Shown here piece after piece: positions 25,553 to 33,564 of a DNA stretch of 34,516 nt; within the stretch, counting starts at the first letter, position 1, and each line of letters begins with the position of its first letter. Location of the stretch: positions 1 to 34,516 of the forward strand of contig BPTK01000015.1 of NCBI GenBank assembly GCA_023705905.1. The letters are read 5' to 3'. A program made the translations under genes and the position numbers. The DNA is from Candidatus Heimdallarchaeota archaeon. Lineage in GTDB: Archaea > Asgardarchaeota > Heimdallarchaeia > Heimdallarchaeales > Heimdallarchaeaceae. A model generated the notes under the pieces. That model was not told the origin of the DNA, did not search any database, and saw nothing but the letters and a program-made list of their open reading frames with translations.

Positions 25553-27742
25553 ACCCAGTATAGCAAGAATTTTTATTATTAGTACAACATCTATTATTTT
25601 TATGTGAACATCTACGATGTGATTCTTCCTTCTTTTTGGTTCGAATCCTTTTAGAGCCATGGATTCTGCTAAATCTATACCCCTATTAATTGCGCCTGCC
25701 ATTAACGGTCGAAGAGTTTTTTTCATGATGTAATATTGTCTCCTCAAATTCATTCTTCTTCCCGTTAACCCCTTCATTTTTCTAATGGAATTGATATTTA
25801 CCGATTCTTTGCTCATTACAGGGACAAATTGGTAAATTGAGATAATTAACCATACGAGTTTTGCGGGAAGAAACATTTTTTCTAAAGCCACTGCTAGTTC
25901 ATAAGGGCTAACAGAATTGAAGAACCAAGTTATCAATAACAGTGATACTACAAATCTCACCTCTATTTGGATAAATGTTGTAAGTGGGTCACTAGTGATT
26001 TCACTATAGAATGCAATGATGGTAGCTATTACAGAGAAAACTGTAAGGAAAAATACAGCTCGACCTAGAAATTTTAGGGCTATCTCACCAGTAATGTAGA
26101 TTGAGAATGCAAAGAGAAACAATGTGATCAAAACATAAACATTGCTTGCGTAAAGTGATGAAATAAGCATTGCTAACACAACTATTACTCTTGTTCTAGG
26201 ATCTATATGCCATTTATCTCCAAATTTAGGCAATGTCATTTGCTCATTTCTTATCACAATTGGATCCGAAATTTCTTTGCTCTCCATGGTACTCAATGCT
26301 AAACTATCAAGTTCTTCTATCTCTTTCATAGAACCATTTTCCAAAAAGAATAATCTATCACAAAATTCTTTCAACCAGGTTGAGTCATGTGAAATGATTA
26401 CCACGGTTTTGTTTTCTGTCCTTAAACCGTATATTTTGTTTACTAACCACTTTTTATTCTCGTTATCTAAGCCATTTGTGATTTCATCTAAAATGATGAT
26501 GTCTGGTTCATGATATATTGTTGCAACAAAAGCTAATCTTCTTTTTTCGCCATGGGAGAGAGATTGTGGATTCTGATTCTTGTACCTTATTAAGCCACTT
26601 TCTTCAAGTAATGTGTTAATCTCTGCTCCCTTAGATTCTATCTCCAAACTTTCCTTAACTAATTCAACCTCTTGGTCAACTTTGTCTTCAAAGAATTGAA
26701 TTTCTGGGTTCTGAAAAACCATTGAAATATACTTGGCTTTTTCTTTCCAAGACATATCTTTGAAATTCTTCCCTTTAATCTCAATCGACCCTCTATTGGG
26801 TGTTAACATGCCACACAGGAGTTTTGCTAACGTTGTCTTTCCTGATCCGTTATCACCTAGAATCCCAACAATCTCTCCTTCGTTGAGTGAAAAAGAAATG
26901 TCGTTTAGTTTGAAACCTTCTGGAAACTCAAATTCGAGATTTTTTGCGGATAATATGGTTTTTTTAGTCGAAGATTGATTATCAGCTGATTTTCCTCCTA
27001 TTTCTTCACCTTCCTGAATGTTTGTAGTTTCTTCTATATCTCCATTATCCTTTTTTATTGTAATTTTCCTTACAATTTTCCCCTTCTCAATTTCAATTAC
27101 TCTTGTAGCAACACTCAGATAATGTGAAATATCATGGGTTGAAACAATTATGGTTTTTCCTTCCCTATTCATTTCAGCTAAGAGTGAACAAATTACTTTC
27201 TTATTGTTAGTATCAAGATTTGCTAAAGGCTCATCAGCTATAAATATTTCAGGATTAGATGTCAAACCACACGCAATTGCTACTTTTTGTTTTTGACCTT
27301 CAGATAATTTTTGTGGGTTACTATCAAGTAAATTGTTTAAGTGCAATTTAGACGAAATGGCTTGAACCTTTTTACTAATGCTCTCATTTTCAATATCTCT
27401 ATATTCCAATGGAAATGCTAATTCAGTTAAAACGAAAGGTGTAACCAGAGTATTTTCCACACGTTGTGGAACATAACCAATTTTTTTAGATAGATATAAA
27501 ATAGAAGATTCTTCGATTTTCTGATTTCCAATAAATACATCTCCCTTTGTTTGTCCAGCATAAAAAAATGGTATGAGTCCAACGAGTGAGTAACACAGAG
27601 AACTCTTTCCTGATCCACTTGAACCTGTGAGGATTATGAACTCGCCTTGTGAAATTGAGAGATTGATGTCTGAGAGAGCCCATTCATCACGAAAATGATA
27701 TTGAAAAGAAAAATTCTCAAAAGAGATTATTGGTTCTTTCAA
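25520..27742 (-). CDS. single-chain ECF transporter: EcfA-EcfA'-EcfT fusion
   Basis: 740 residues combining the whole energising module of an energy-coupling-factor transporter for vitamins or metal ions. ATPase 1 (1-~235) has Walker A GSSGSGKSS (40-48), signature KLSEGQKQKVA and Walker B IFIADEPLANLD. ATPase 2 (~265-485) has GDNGSGKTT, SLSHGEKRRLAF and IIILDEITNGLD. Residues ~505-740 are a membrane T component with several helices and the coupling motifs IRKMKGLTG and ESMALKGFEP. The start is a TTG, supported by GGTGATC four bases upstream (27747-27753). Two ATPases fused together are known; all three in one chain is uncommon. No S component is visible here, so it may serve several unlinked ones. 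It is the last gene of the pfdB operon. Confidence 0.9.
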   Translation of the reverse strand: MKEPIISFENFSFQYHFRDEWALSDINLSISQGEFIILTGSSGSGKSSLCYSLVGLIPFFYAGQTKGDVFIGNQKIEESSILYLSKKIGYVPQRVENTLVTPFVLTELAFPLEYRDIENESISKKVQAISSKLHLNNLLDSNPQKLSEGQKQKVAIACGLTSNPEIFIADEPLANLDTNNKKVICSLLAEMNREGKTIIVSTHDISHYLSVATRVIEIEKGKIVRKITIKKDNGDIEETTNIQEGEEIGGKSADNQSSTKKTILSAKNLEFEFPEGFKLNDISFSLNEGEIVGILGDNGSGKTTLAKLLCGMLTPNRGSIEIKGKNFKDMSWKEKAKYISMVFQNPEIQFFEDKVDQEVELVKESLEIESKGAEINTLLEESGLIRYKNQNPQSLSHGEKRRLAFVATIYHEPDIIILDEITNGLDNENKKWLVNKIYGLRTENKTVVIISHDSTWLKEFCDRLFFLENGSMKEIEELDSLALSTMESKEISDPIVIRNEQMTLPKFGDKWHIDPRTRVIVVLAMLISSLYASNVYVLITLFLFAFSIYITGEIALKFLGRAVFFLTVFSVIATIIAFYSEITSDPLTTFIQIEVRFVVSLLLITWFFNSVSPYELAVALEKMFLPAKLVWLIISIYQFVPVMSKESVNINSIRKMKGLTGRRMNLRRQYYIMKKTLRPLMAGAINRGIDLAESMALKGFEPKRRKNHIVDVHIKIIDVVLIIKILAILGLVVYLTVIFP

Positions 27743-27762
27743 TATAGATCACCTAAGATGAT

Positions 27763-28716
27763 TTATCTTTGCTTTATTTCCTTAAGCAACATTTTTAGAA
27801 GCATCTGTACAATTTCATCTTTCTTCTTTGGAAAATCTTTTGGTTCGCTAAAATTAATTCCCGCAGCCGTTTGATGACCCCCACCAGATCCTGCAAAATT
27901 AGCAGAAATCACATTTGCTAGAGTCCCAAGAGATATTTTGTTTCTTTCCGCAAAAACTTTGGTACATCTCATACTGATTCGATATTCTTTATCTGCAGGT
28001 ACTGCTAATACGACTGCGAAGCTGGCCCCTAAGCCAATTAGTGCTCTTGCTACTGATGATTCATAAGAACTAACATGGGTAAGTGCATAAATATCGGTTC
28101 CTTCTTTATGAATTAATGTTCTTGTTACTCCTTTTAATCTGGCAATTTTCTCTGATTTGCTTGGTTCTTTTTGCAAAATAGAAAGAGCTTCATCATAATT
28201 ACCTCCGCTCTGTATTAAAAATTGAACAGTATTGAAAGTTGATGCTGTTCTATAGATAAATCTTCGAGTATCAAAAAGAATACCGGTAAGTAATAATGTA
28301 GCAATTTCTGGTTTTAATGCTATTTCTAATTTTTCATATATTTTTCCTATCATTTCAGCTGTTGATGTCTCAGTATTGATTATTGAGTGAGTAATCTCCT
28401 CTGCTTGCTCTATCTTTTCATGATGATCTATTACGATAATAGGTTTCTTTTGAGAAATGAAATCGTCTAAAGAAATATTACCGAGTTGCTGAATATTATT
28501 CGCATCACAGATGAAAATGATGTCCAGATCATTAGGAACAGAATCGCTTTGAAATACTTCATTTCCATTCAGAAGCAGTTTTTTAGCTATAATATTAATT
28601 GACTGTGCGAATAATGTAAATCTCACTTCTGGGAAATATTGTTTTAGTATATATTTTAACCCAACCACGCTTGAAATAGCATCCGGGTCTGCATTTTGAT
28701 GAGCAAAGATTCCCAC
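27763..28716 (-). CDS. DHH/DHHA1 phosphoesterase (NrnA/RecJ-like)
   Basis: A DHH-superfamily phosphoesterase of about 317 residues. It has motif I HQNADPDAISS (6-16), motif II CDANN (70-74), motif III DHH (97-99) and a C-terminal DHHA1 domain with GSGGGHQTAAG. Such proteins degrade short oligonucleotides, pAp or cyclic-dinucleotide products with Mn. The annotated GTG start removes the first strand that normally precedes motif I. The frame stays open upstream, and a strong AAAGGAGG (28781-28788) lies seven bases before an in-frame CTG (28771-28773). That start would add 19 residues (SEKFLNIIEIYQKKDISH) and overlap the preceding gene, so the real start may be upstream. It is cytoplasmic, in an operon with pfdB and an ECF transporter. 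Confidence 0.88.
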   Translation of the reverse strand: MGIFAHQNADPDAISSVVGLKYILKQYFPEVRFTLFAQSINIIAKKLLLNGNEVFQSDSVPNDLDIIFICDANNIQQLGNISLDDFISQKKPIIVIDHHEKIEQAEEITHSIINTETSTAEMIGKIYEKLEIALKPEIATLLLTGILFDTRRFIYRTASTFNTVQFLIQSGGNYDEALSILQKEPSKSEKIARLKGVTRTLIHKEGTDIYALTHVSSYESSVARALIGLGASFAVVLAVPADKEYRISMRCTKVFAERNKISLGTLANVISANFAGSGGGHQTAAGINFSEPKDFPKKKDEIVQMLLKMLLKEIKQR

Positions 28717-28754
28717 ATGAGAAATATCTTTCTTTTGATAAATTTCTATAATAT

Positions 28755-29060
28755 TTAGGAATTTTTCCGACAGAGCAATTCCTCCTTTAATACGTCTTGT
28801 GCATGTTCATAAGCCTCTTGTTGAAGTTCATCTAATTGCAAAGAAGATAACCCACCTGATATGTCGCAATCGAGGATTAGGGTGAGAACATTGTCGGAAG
28901 ACTGGGATAAACTTACAATAATCCCAAAGTCAGTTAAGAGTTTCCAAGACTTATGGTTTTGAAGGAATAAGTCTATCTTTGTTTCAACGATTGAAACTAT
29001 CTCTTCAAGCTCATCATCAGATAAAGGTTTAAGTCCAATATCGATTATATCTGAAGCCAT
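28755..29060 (-). CDS. DUF3194-like archaeal protein
   Basis: A small 101-residue acidic protein. The pattern of an N-terminal helix (SDDELEEIVSIVETKI), two strands (FGIIVSLSQ; VLTLILDCDISG) and a C-terminal helix (LDELQQEAYEHAQDVLKEEL), together with its position directly after prefoldin beta, matches the archaeal DUF3194 family as I remember it. The function is unknown. It starts 41 bases after the pfdB stop, and its tail overlaps the probable translation start of the DHH gene, so translation may be coupled. A strand-helix layout resembling Pcc1-like folds is an alternative relationship I cannot test here. Confidence 0.65.
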   Translation of the reverse strand: MASDIIDIGLKPLSDDELEEIVSIVETKIDLFLQNHKSWKLLTDFGIIVSLSQSSDNVLTLILDCDISGGLSSLQLDELQQEAYEHAQDVLKEELLCRKNS

Positions 29061-29101
29061 AAACTTTCGTCTCTTTATGTATTTGAAAATTATTGCTGGG
29101 A

Positions 29102-29443
29102 TTATTGACTCCCAGAAAGTTTTGTTTGTAACTCTTTGAAAGAAGTAACTAGTTTATTCTGTCTTTTTGTCAATGAAGCAATTCTTACTTCAACCTTTTC
29201 ATGTTCTTCTTCAACATATTTCTTTACATCTTCAAGGCTTGTTTGAAATAAGAGTCTGCCTGCAGAACGATAAATAACTGCAGAATTATCCATATCTGTG
29301 GTTTCTTTTTTAGCTATTTCTAAATCTCTTTTTTCCATCTCTAATTGTTGAACTTGCCTACCAATTACATCTAATTGCTGAGCTAGTTGTTGGTAACGTT
29401 GGAGATCTTCTTGTTGTTCTGGGGTCATTTGTGGTTGTGCCAT
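29102..29443 (-). CDS. pfdB: prefoldin subunit beta
   Basis: A subunit of the hexameric jellyfish-shaped chaperone that captures unfolded proteins and passes them to the thermosome. The 113 residues show the expected beta-prefoldin plan. An N-terminal coiled coil (QQEDLQRYQQLAQQLDVIGR) is followed by a short beta-hairpin centre (SAVIYRSAGRLLFQTSLEDV), then a C-terminal coiled coil (VEVRIASLTKRQNKLVTSF). The length is typical (110-120). The start ATG has AGAGGA upstream and its own TATA-like box at 29486-29494. It heads a four-gene operon. In eukaryotes prefoldin helps fold actin, and an actin gene lies just beyond a TnpB element, so a functional link is attractive but not shown. Confidence 0.92.
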   Translation of the reverse strand: MAQPQMTPEQQEDLQRYQQLAQQLDVIGRQVQQLEMEKRDLEIAKKETTDMDNSAVIYRSAGRLLFQTSLEDVKKYVEEEHEKVEVRIASLTKRQNKLVTSFKELQTKLSGSQ

Positions 29444-29485
29444 TATAAATCCTCTAATAATCTCTAAACAATGCTGATGAAGAGG

Positions 29486-29494
29486 AAAAATAAA
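29486..29494 (-). promoter_or_regulatory. TATA-like box of the pfdB operon
   Basis: On the minus strand TTTATTTTT lies 43 bases before the pfdB ATG, predicting a start near 29464 and a ~20-base leader containing AGAGGA. It lies only about 25 bases from the right-end hairpin of the TnpB element, so the insertion stopped just short of the promoter. Confidence 0.4.
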
Positions 29495-29516
29495 GGTTTT
29501 GATGATGTGATTTTCT

Positions 29517-29532
29517 GTAACTTTATAGTTAC
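29517..29532 (-). repeat. right-end hairpin of the TnpB element
   Basis: GTAACT-TTAT-AGTTAC is a perfect 6-bp inverted repeat with a 4-base loop, beginning 11 bases after the tnpB stop codon. IS200/IS605 elements carry such a subterminal palindrome at the right end, and the guide RNA of TnpB ends just beyond it. The remnant copy at 8285-8302 has a degenerate equivalent at the same position. Confidence 0.6.
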
Positions 29533-29543
29533 TGCAACCTTTC

Positions 29544-30797
29544 TTAGAGTTTCATCGCCGGATAGCTCACTCTGAGTGGGTACATCACGTACCCTCCTAC
29601 CCCGCCCACATCACGTTTAGGTAATGCTTGCGGATCGCTTTTAAGTAAAATGTTGTATGCTGCATTGACATCGGCATTGATCAACTGTCCTTGGGCAGAA
29701 CGGAACAAGCCTCGTTGGATTCTTTTCCCTTTGTACTTCGAGCATTTTTGGGGAAACTCATTATCTAGGAAACTACATTTAGAGGTGTAACTCTCATCTA
29801 CTAATTCCACCTTTATCCCCACTTCTGCAGCTTTATACTCCAGCAATTTGATCAATTTATAAAAGGGAATAATCACAAAGAGTTGAGTGGTCTTCTTACG
29901 CAACTTCACTTGTTGTTTCCAGAGAGGATTGTAACCTACATAAATTGTATGTAATTCTCTCTCTTTCCACAGGTTAACTAGGAAGCGACTGAGCTGATGA
30001 AAATATTCTTTCACCTTCCTTCTCCAACGTTCCTTCACGCTGAAATAGGTTTGACCATAGACTAATCTGTTTTGCTTTTGCAATTGATTGTACTGTTGCT
30101 GCGCATATTGTTTTTGTAATTGTTTTACTTTTTTCAGATAATATTGTGTTGCTGACTTTATCCCTTTTCCCTCGTCCTTGACAACAATCGGATGATTACC
30201 GATATTGTCCACAAAGGTCACGAGGTTGGTTAAGCCTAGATCAAGTGCACCTTTCCTTTTTCGTTTTGTTTGCACTTGTTTAGGGAGGTGTTTCAGATAA
30301 ATAATCTCTACAGTGTACCCTACCCCTCGAGGAACGATACATACTTCTCTTAACTTATCTAGCGAGCTTAAACGTGTTCTGATTGTAAACCCCACCTTCT
30401 TAGGTAGCAACAACCACCCTCCTCTTATACTCGCTTGTTGGTTGGTGATGATTGCCACCATCTCTCCTTGAGGTTTTTTGTAGGCAGGTGGTTGAGGCGC
30501 ACCTAGGAACTTTGTAGGAGTTTTGGTAAACTCTTTTCTTGCTTTGTAAAAAGCTCGCCAGTTCCTCACTACTAGTTTGAGGGTGTGTTGTGCTGTATGG
30601 GCTGGGAGGAGAGTATAACATTGCTCATGTTTGAGCAATTTATCCATGTCATAGTACGTGAGATATATTCCTTTCCCTTTTGCTTGTTTGTAGAGATAAG
30701 TAGCTCGATTGTAGAGGTTCTTTGCGTGATGACATAGGGTACGTAACGTTTGATGTTTTTTTGTTTCCATCACTTCTGCACGTAACACTTCTACCAT
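29544..30797 (-). CDS. tnpB: TnpB RNA-guided nuclease homologue (OrfB)
   Basis: A 417-residue TnpB, ancestor-type relative of Cas12. Active members cut DNA with a guide RNA made from the element's own right end. The N-terminal HTH/WED region (1-~170) is followed by RuvC-I ALDLGLTNLVTF (Asp187) and a long basic helical insert. The RuvC-II region is TIYVGYNPLWKQQ, and RuvC-III is NADVNAAYNIL (Asp377). At RuvC-II the usual catalytic Glu (VxEDL type) is absent, replaced by VGYN. The zinc-finger CxxC pairs are also missing; only two isolated Cys are present in SKCSFLDNEFPQKC. This subfamily may use a displaced Glu (for example Glu336 in DESYTSK) or may be inactive. ATG 30797 is preferred to the TTG at 30800. 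Confidence 0.93.
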   Translation of the reverse strand: MVEVLRAEVMETKKHQTLRTLCHHAKNLYNRATYLYKQAKGKGIYLTYYDMDKLLKHEQCYTLLPAHTAQHTLKLVVRNWRAFYKARKEFTKTPTKFLGAPQPPAYKKPQGEMVAIITNQQASIRGGWLLLPKKVGFTIRTRLSSLDKLREVCIVPRGVGYTVEIIYLKHLPKQVQTKRKRKGALDLGLTNLVTFVDNIGNHPIVVKDEGKGIKSATQYYLKKVKQLQKQYAQQQYNQLQKQNRLVYGQTYFSVKERWRRKVKEYFHQLSRFLVNLWKERELHTIYVGYNPLWKQQVKLRKKTTQLFVIIPFYKLIKLLEYKAAEVGIKVELVDESYTSKCSFLDNEFPQKCSKYKGKRIQRGLFRSAQGQLINADVNAAYNILLKSDPQALPKRDVGGVGGYVMYPLRVSYPAMKL

Positions 30798-30844
30798 CAA
30801 TAGTTTGTGTGTTTTTTCCTATTAAAACCCCTCAAGTTTCCATT

Positions 30845-30860
30845 ACTTATTTTAGTAAGT
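30845..30860 (-). repeat. candidate left-end hairpin of the TnpB element
   Basis: ACTTA-TTTTAG-TAAGT can form a 5-bp stem about 45 bases upstream of the tnpB start, where an IS200/IS605 left-end palindrome is expected. It is short and could be chance. The remnant copy has lost its left part, so no internal comparison is possible. Confidence 0.3.
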
Positions 30861-30973
30861 TGCGTTTATTACAGAGTTACAGAGAATATTTTCATAAATG
30901 GGAAAGGAATGAACCTACTTTCAGTAGCAGATTAAGATAATAAAGAAAAAGAGGGAAAAAGAAAAATTATGTC

Positions 30974-32110
30974 TTAGATACAGCGGTAAACTGCAGTTGG
31001 TCCAATTTCTTTGTATTCTTTCTTGGTAACCCATAGTTTTGCGAATGTCTTAAGAGAACTTAAGATACTTCCACCAATCCAAACAGAATATCTTCTTTCA
31101 GGGGGGGCAATTATTTTTACTTCCATTGTTTCAGGTACTAGTTCAGTAAGCTCCTTGTGGAGACGTTCTTTTAGACCTGGGAACATAGTAGATCCGCCTG
31201 ATAAAACGATGTTTGCATATAAATCTCTACGTAGATCGACATCACAGTTTTGAATAGATCTGTAAATTAACTCATCTAATGCATTTTCTTCAGACCCAAT
31301 AGCTCCAGGATTGAAGCACAATTCAGGGGCCATAAATCTCTCTGCACCAATAGTTAAAGTTTCGCCGTCAGGTAGAGTGTATGTCTTTTCCATTCCAGAA
31401 ACTTTCTCAGCTAGCTTCAATTCTTTTTCAGGATCTAAAGCTACATAGCAAAGACGTTCTTTGATGTCACGAACAATTTCTCGTTCAGCACTGCTTGAGA
31501 GTGAATATCCACGTTGTCGCAGTAATCTTCTCAAATAATCAGTTACATCACGACCGCCTATGTCAGAACGATGAATTGCGTGAGCAATTGCGAACCCTTC
31601 ATAGACAGGAACAATATGTGTAACTCCATCACCAGAATCTACAACTATACCAGTTGTACGGCCTGATGCATATAGAGAAAGAATAGCCTGCATTGAGATG
31701 TACATTGCAGGTACATTGAATGTGTCAAACATTAATTCTGCCATTTTCTCCTTGTTTTGATTTTTGTTCAAAGGAGGTTCAGTTAGCAGAATAGGATGTT
31801 CATTGGGGTTAACTCGTAAATCATTATAGAAAGTATAATGCCAAATGCGTTCCATAGCATCCCAATCTTGAACTTGTCCATGCTCAACAGGATAAACAAG
31901 TTTCAAAACACCTCGTAGGTTGATAGCTTCTTCTCCTATATAATATTCGCGAACGTAATGTTCTACATCGGTCATGATTATCTGATATTTAGGATAACCA
32001 ATGATCGTTGGAAAAACGCTTCTAGGTTGATCTTCTCCAGCAAAACCGTTTTTGGTAAAGCCCGTACCATTATCGATAACAAGCGGTTTGTTTTGTATCA
32101 TCTCTTCCAA
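30974..32110 (-). CDS. eukaryote-like actin (Asgard actin)
   Basis: A 378-residue actin, essentially the same length as eukaryotic actin (375) and similar along its whole length. Phosphate loop 1 is [15 protein letters not shown] (13-27), phosphate loop 2 is VDSGDGVTH (157-165), and the catalytic-region Gln and His correspond to Gln141 and His165. Near-verbatim actin stretches include [25 protein letters not shown]-like [19 protein letters not shown] and [18 protein letters not shown]. The end, GPTAVYRCI, mirrors the actin C-terminus. The DNase-loop segment ([21 protein letters not shown]) is clearly divergent, which should affect filament contacts or partner binding. Initiation is probably at the TTG (32110), five bases from a GGTGAC site. 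It is a cytoplasmic ATP-dependent filament former by family. Confidence 0.97.
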   Translation of the reverse strand: MEEMIQNKPLVIDNGTGFTKNGFAGEDQPRSVFPTIIGYPKYQIIMTDVEHYVREYYIGEEAINLRGVLKLVYPVEHGQVQDWDAMERIWHYTFYNDLRVNPNEHPILLTEPPLNKNQNKEKMAELMFDTFNVPAMYISMQAILSLYASGRTTGIVVDSGDGVTHIVPVYEGFAIAHAIHRSDIGGRDVTDYLRRLLRQRGYSLSSSAEREIVRDIKERLCYVALDPEKELKLAEKVSGMEKTYTLPDGETLTIGAERFMAPELCFNPGAIGSEENALDELIYRSIQNCDVDLRRDLYANIVLSGGSTMFPGLKERLHKELTELVPETMEVKIIAPPERRYSVWIGGSILSSLKTFAKLWVTKKEYKEIGPTAVYRCI

Positions 32111-32361
32111 TTTTTGTCACCAAAATTTATTTTAGTTGTTTAATTGATTCACTACTCGTGTTTTTTTTATTAAATGTTTTGATAGTATTAGCCATGTACA
32201 CTACTATTACTAACGTAGCTTTTATAAGCTCAACAGAAGAATCATGTCCGTTTCGTCTTTTTTTACATCACTGTCTAGAAAAAAATCTTTTCAAATCAAA
32301 TAATGAGAGAAATAGTTGGATATTTATTCTTTAATCAATATTATAGTAGTTCTAGTTTGTT

Positions 32362-33198
32362 CTAGATGGACTTTTTCTTTAGAAGTGCTTCTCTCCTCTC
32401 TTTTCTTTCTCTTTTCTCCTCTTTGAAGAACTTATCAAGCATCTTTTCTTGTTCTGCTGAATAGAAACTCCCCTTTGAATATACTATTGTGGGTTTGTTT
32501 TTTGATTTAATTTCTGACATGCTTTGAATTTTCACATTCGGATCTGTACACAAAACATACTTTTTCTTTTCTCCCATCCCTCTTAGATCGATATTCGTCA
32601 AAAGATTTCTTTCTAGTGAAATTGCTGAAATCTTATTTTCTCTGGAAAGAGAATCAAGCTTTATTTTCCTAAGCTTATTGTCACCTAAGTCCACTTCTCG
32701 AAGATTCTTGCTTCTCTCAAGAAATTTGAAATCTATCTTCTCAATTTCATTGCTGAATAAGCGAATTTCTTCAATGTTCTTCCAATCTGTTTCCTTTCTG
32801 AAGTTTATTTCACTAAGCAGATTATAATCCATGTTTATGCTTTTTATATTGATGTTTTTGTAAAGAGGTTTGAGATTTACTTTTTCTAAGAAATTATTCT
32901 GGAGGTTTATTACTCTTAATTCTTTGCAGTATTGTAGAGGACTAAGGTTTATTGACAAAAGTTGATTATTGCTCAAATCTAAACTTCTAAGTTTTTTACA
33001 GTTGACAAGAGGTAGTAAATCAATTCTCGATAGATTATTAGTGCTAATGTCTATTTTCTTAATGTCTTTGCACTCCTCTAACGATTCTAACTCAATTTCA
33101 TTTATAGATAAACAAGCTAGATTAAGTTCTTCAACATCTGATTCGACTTCAAAACTCTGTTCCTGTCCTTCTCTTTGAAGTCTCAACTTAACCTTCAT
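32362..33198 (-). CDS. leucine-rich repeat protein
   Basis: 278 residues. From about residue 22 to 215 there are eight consecutive repeats of close to 24 residues, with consensus LxxIxLxxNxLxxIxLxPLxxCxx (for example LRSLDLSNNQLLSINLSPLQ). The repeats make a solenoid with a continuous beta face and a paired inner strand, a protein-binding surface. The N-terminal cap starts with a basic strand (KVKLRLQREGQEQSFEVES). The C-terminal ~55 residues are a highly charged helix (KFFKEEKRERKERREALLKKK). No signal peptide or TM helix is present, so it is cytoplasmic. The next gene on the strand is actin, 251 bases downstream. Actin-associated function is possible from proximity alone, and eukaryotic LRR actin regulators offer only a loose analogy. 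Confidence 0.8.
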   Translation of the reverse strand: MKVKLRLQREGQEQSFEVESDVEELNLACLSINEIELESLEECKDIKKIDISTNNLSRIDLLPLVNCKKLRSLDLSNNQLLSINLSPLQYCKELRVINLQNNFLEKVNLKPLYKNINIKSINMDYNLLSEINFRKETDWKNIEEIRLFSNEIEKIDFKFLERSKNLREVDLGDNKLRKIKLDSLSRENKISAISLERNLLTNIDLRGMGEKKKYVLCTDPNVKIQSMSEIKSKNKPTIVYSKGSFYSAEQEKMLDKFFKEEKRERKERREALLKKKSI

Positions 33199-33564
33199 AC
33201 TTATCCCTATCCACCAGTTTATAGCATATTTTACTTCAATTTATATTATAGTATCATAAATAAAAATTCTGTGCACGCAACTTCATAGTATAGGTTCGTG
33301 GTATTTCTCTTCTAAAGAATTTGCTCTTAAACAGTGAGAATTATCCTTTCTAATGATTGAAATGAGTTCCCTTTTTCTGTGAATTACCCTTTATGGCTTT
33401 GAAACTTCTGATTTCATTTCAATCATGCGTTTCAATAATTAAAATGATAACAATCTAATTATTAAAACAACGGTAAAACGTTAATAAGTGCCTATTGTGA
33501 CGTCTGTTTAACCTGCTGAAAGGTTTACACTTTTCGGTAGAATATTTAACGGTGGAAAACAAAA
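33199..33564. other. divergent intergenic region upstream of the binding-protein gene
   Basis: About 366 AT-rich bases between the LRR gene (minus) and the solute-binding protein gene (plus), so promoters for both should lie here. A GGTGG Shine-Dalgarno-like sequence (33551-33555) precedes the plus-strand ATG by nine bases. The small dyad AACGGTAAAACGTT (about 33468-33482) precedes an AATAAG-type AT element. I see no gene and no RNA structure. Confidence 0.4.

Larger units (their letters stand above)
29510..30870 (-). mobile_element. TnpB-only IS200/IS605-family element
   Basis: The element consists of one tnpB gene flanked by a right-end hairpin (29517-29532) and a possible left-end hairpin ACTTA-TTTTAG-TAAGT (30845-30860). 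No TnpA tyrosine transposase is encoded, so it belongs to the IS1341-like class that needs a transposase supplied elsewhere. Exact ends cannot be fixed by eye, because these elements do not make target duplications; the limits given are approximate. It sits between the pfdB operon and the actin gene, interrupting neither reading frame. Confidence 0.6.

Noticed and set aside
25638-25648. GGTTCGAATCC, a tRNA T-loop-like sequence
   Set aside because: It lies inside the ECF transporter reading frame, and no acceptor or anticodon arm can be built around it.
27427-27683. Two minus-strand ORFs of 63 and 65 residues
   Set aside because: Alternative-frame shadows inside the first ATPase domain of the ECF fusion.
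30722-30940. 72-residue plus-strand ORF at the tnpB 5' end
   Set aside because: Antisense to tnpB and its upstream flank. No protein-like pattern.
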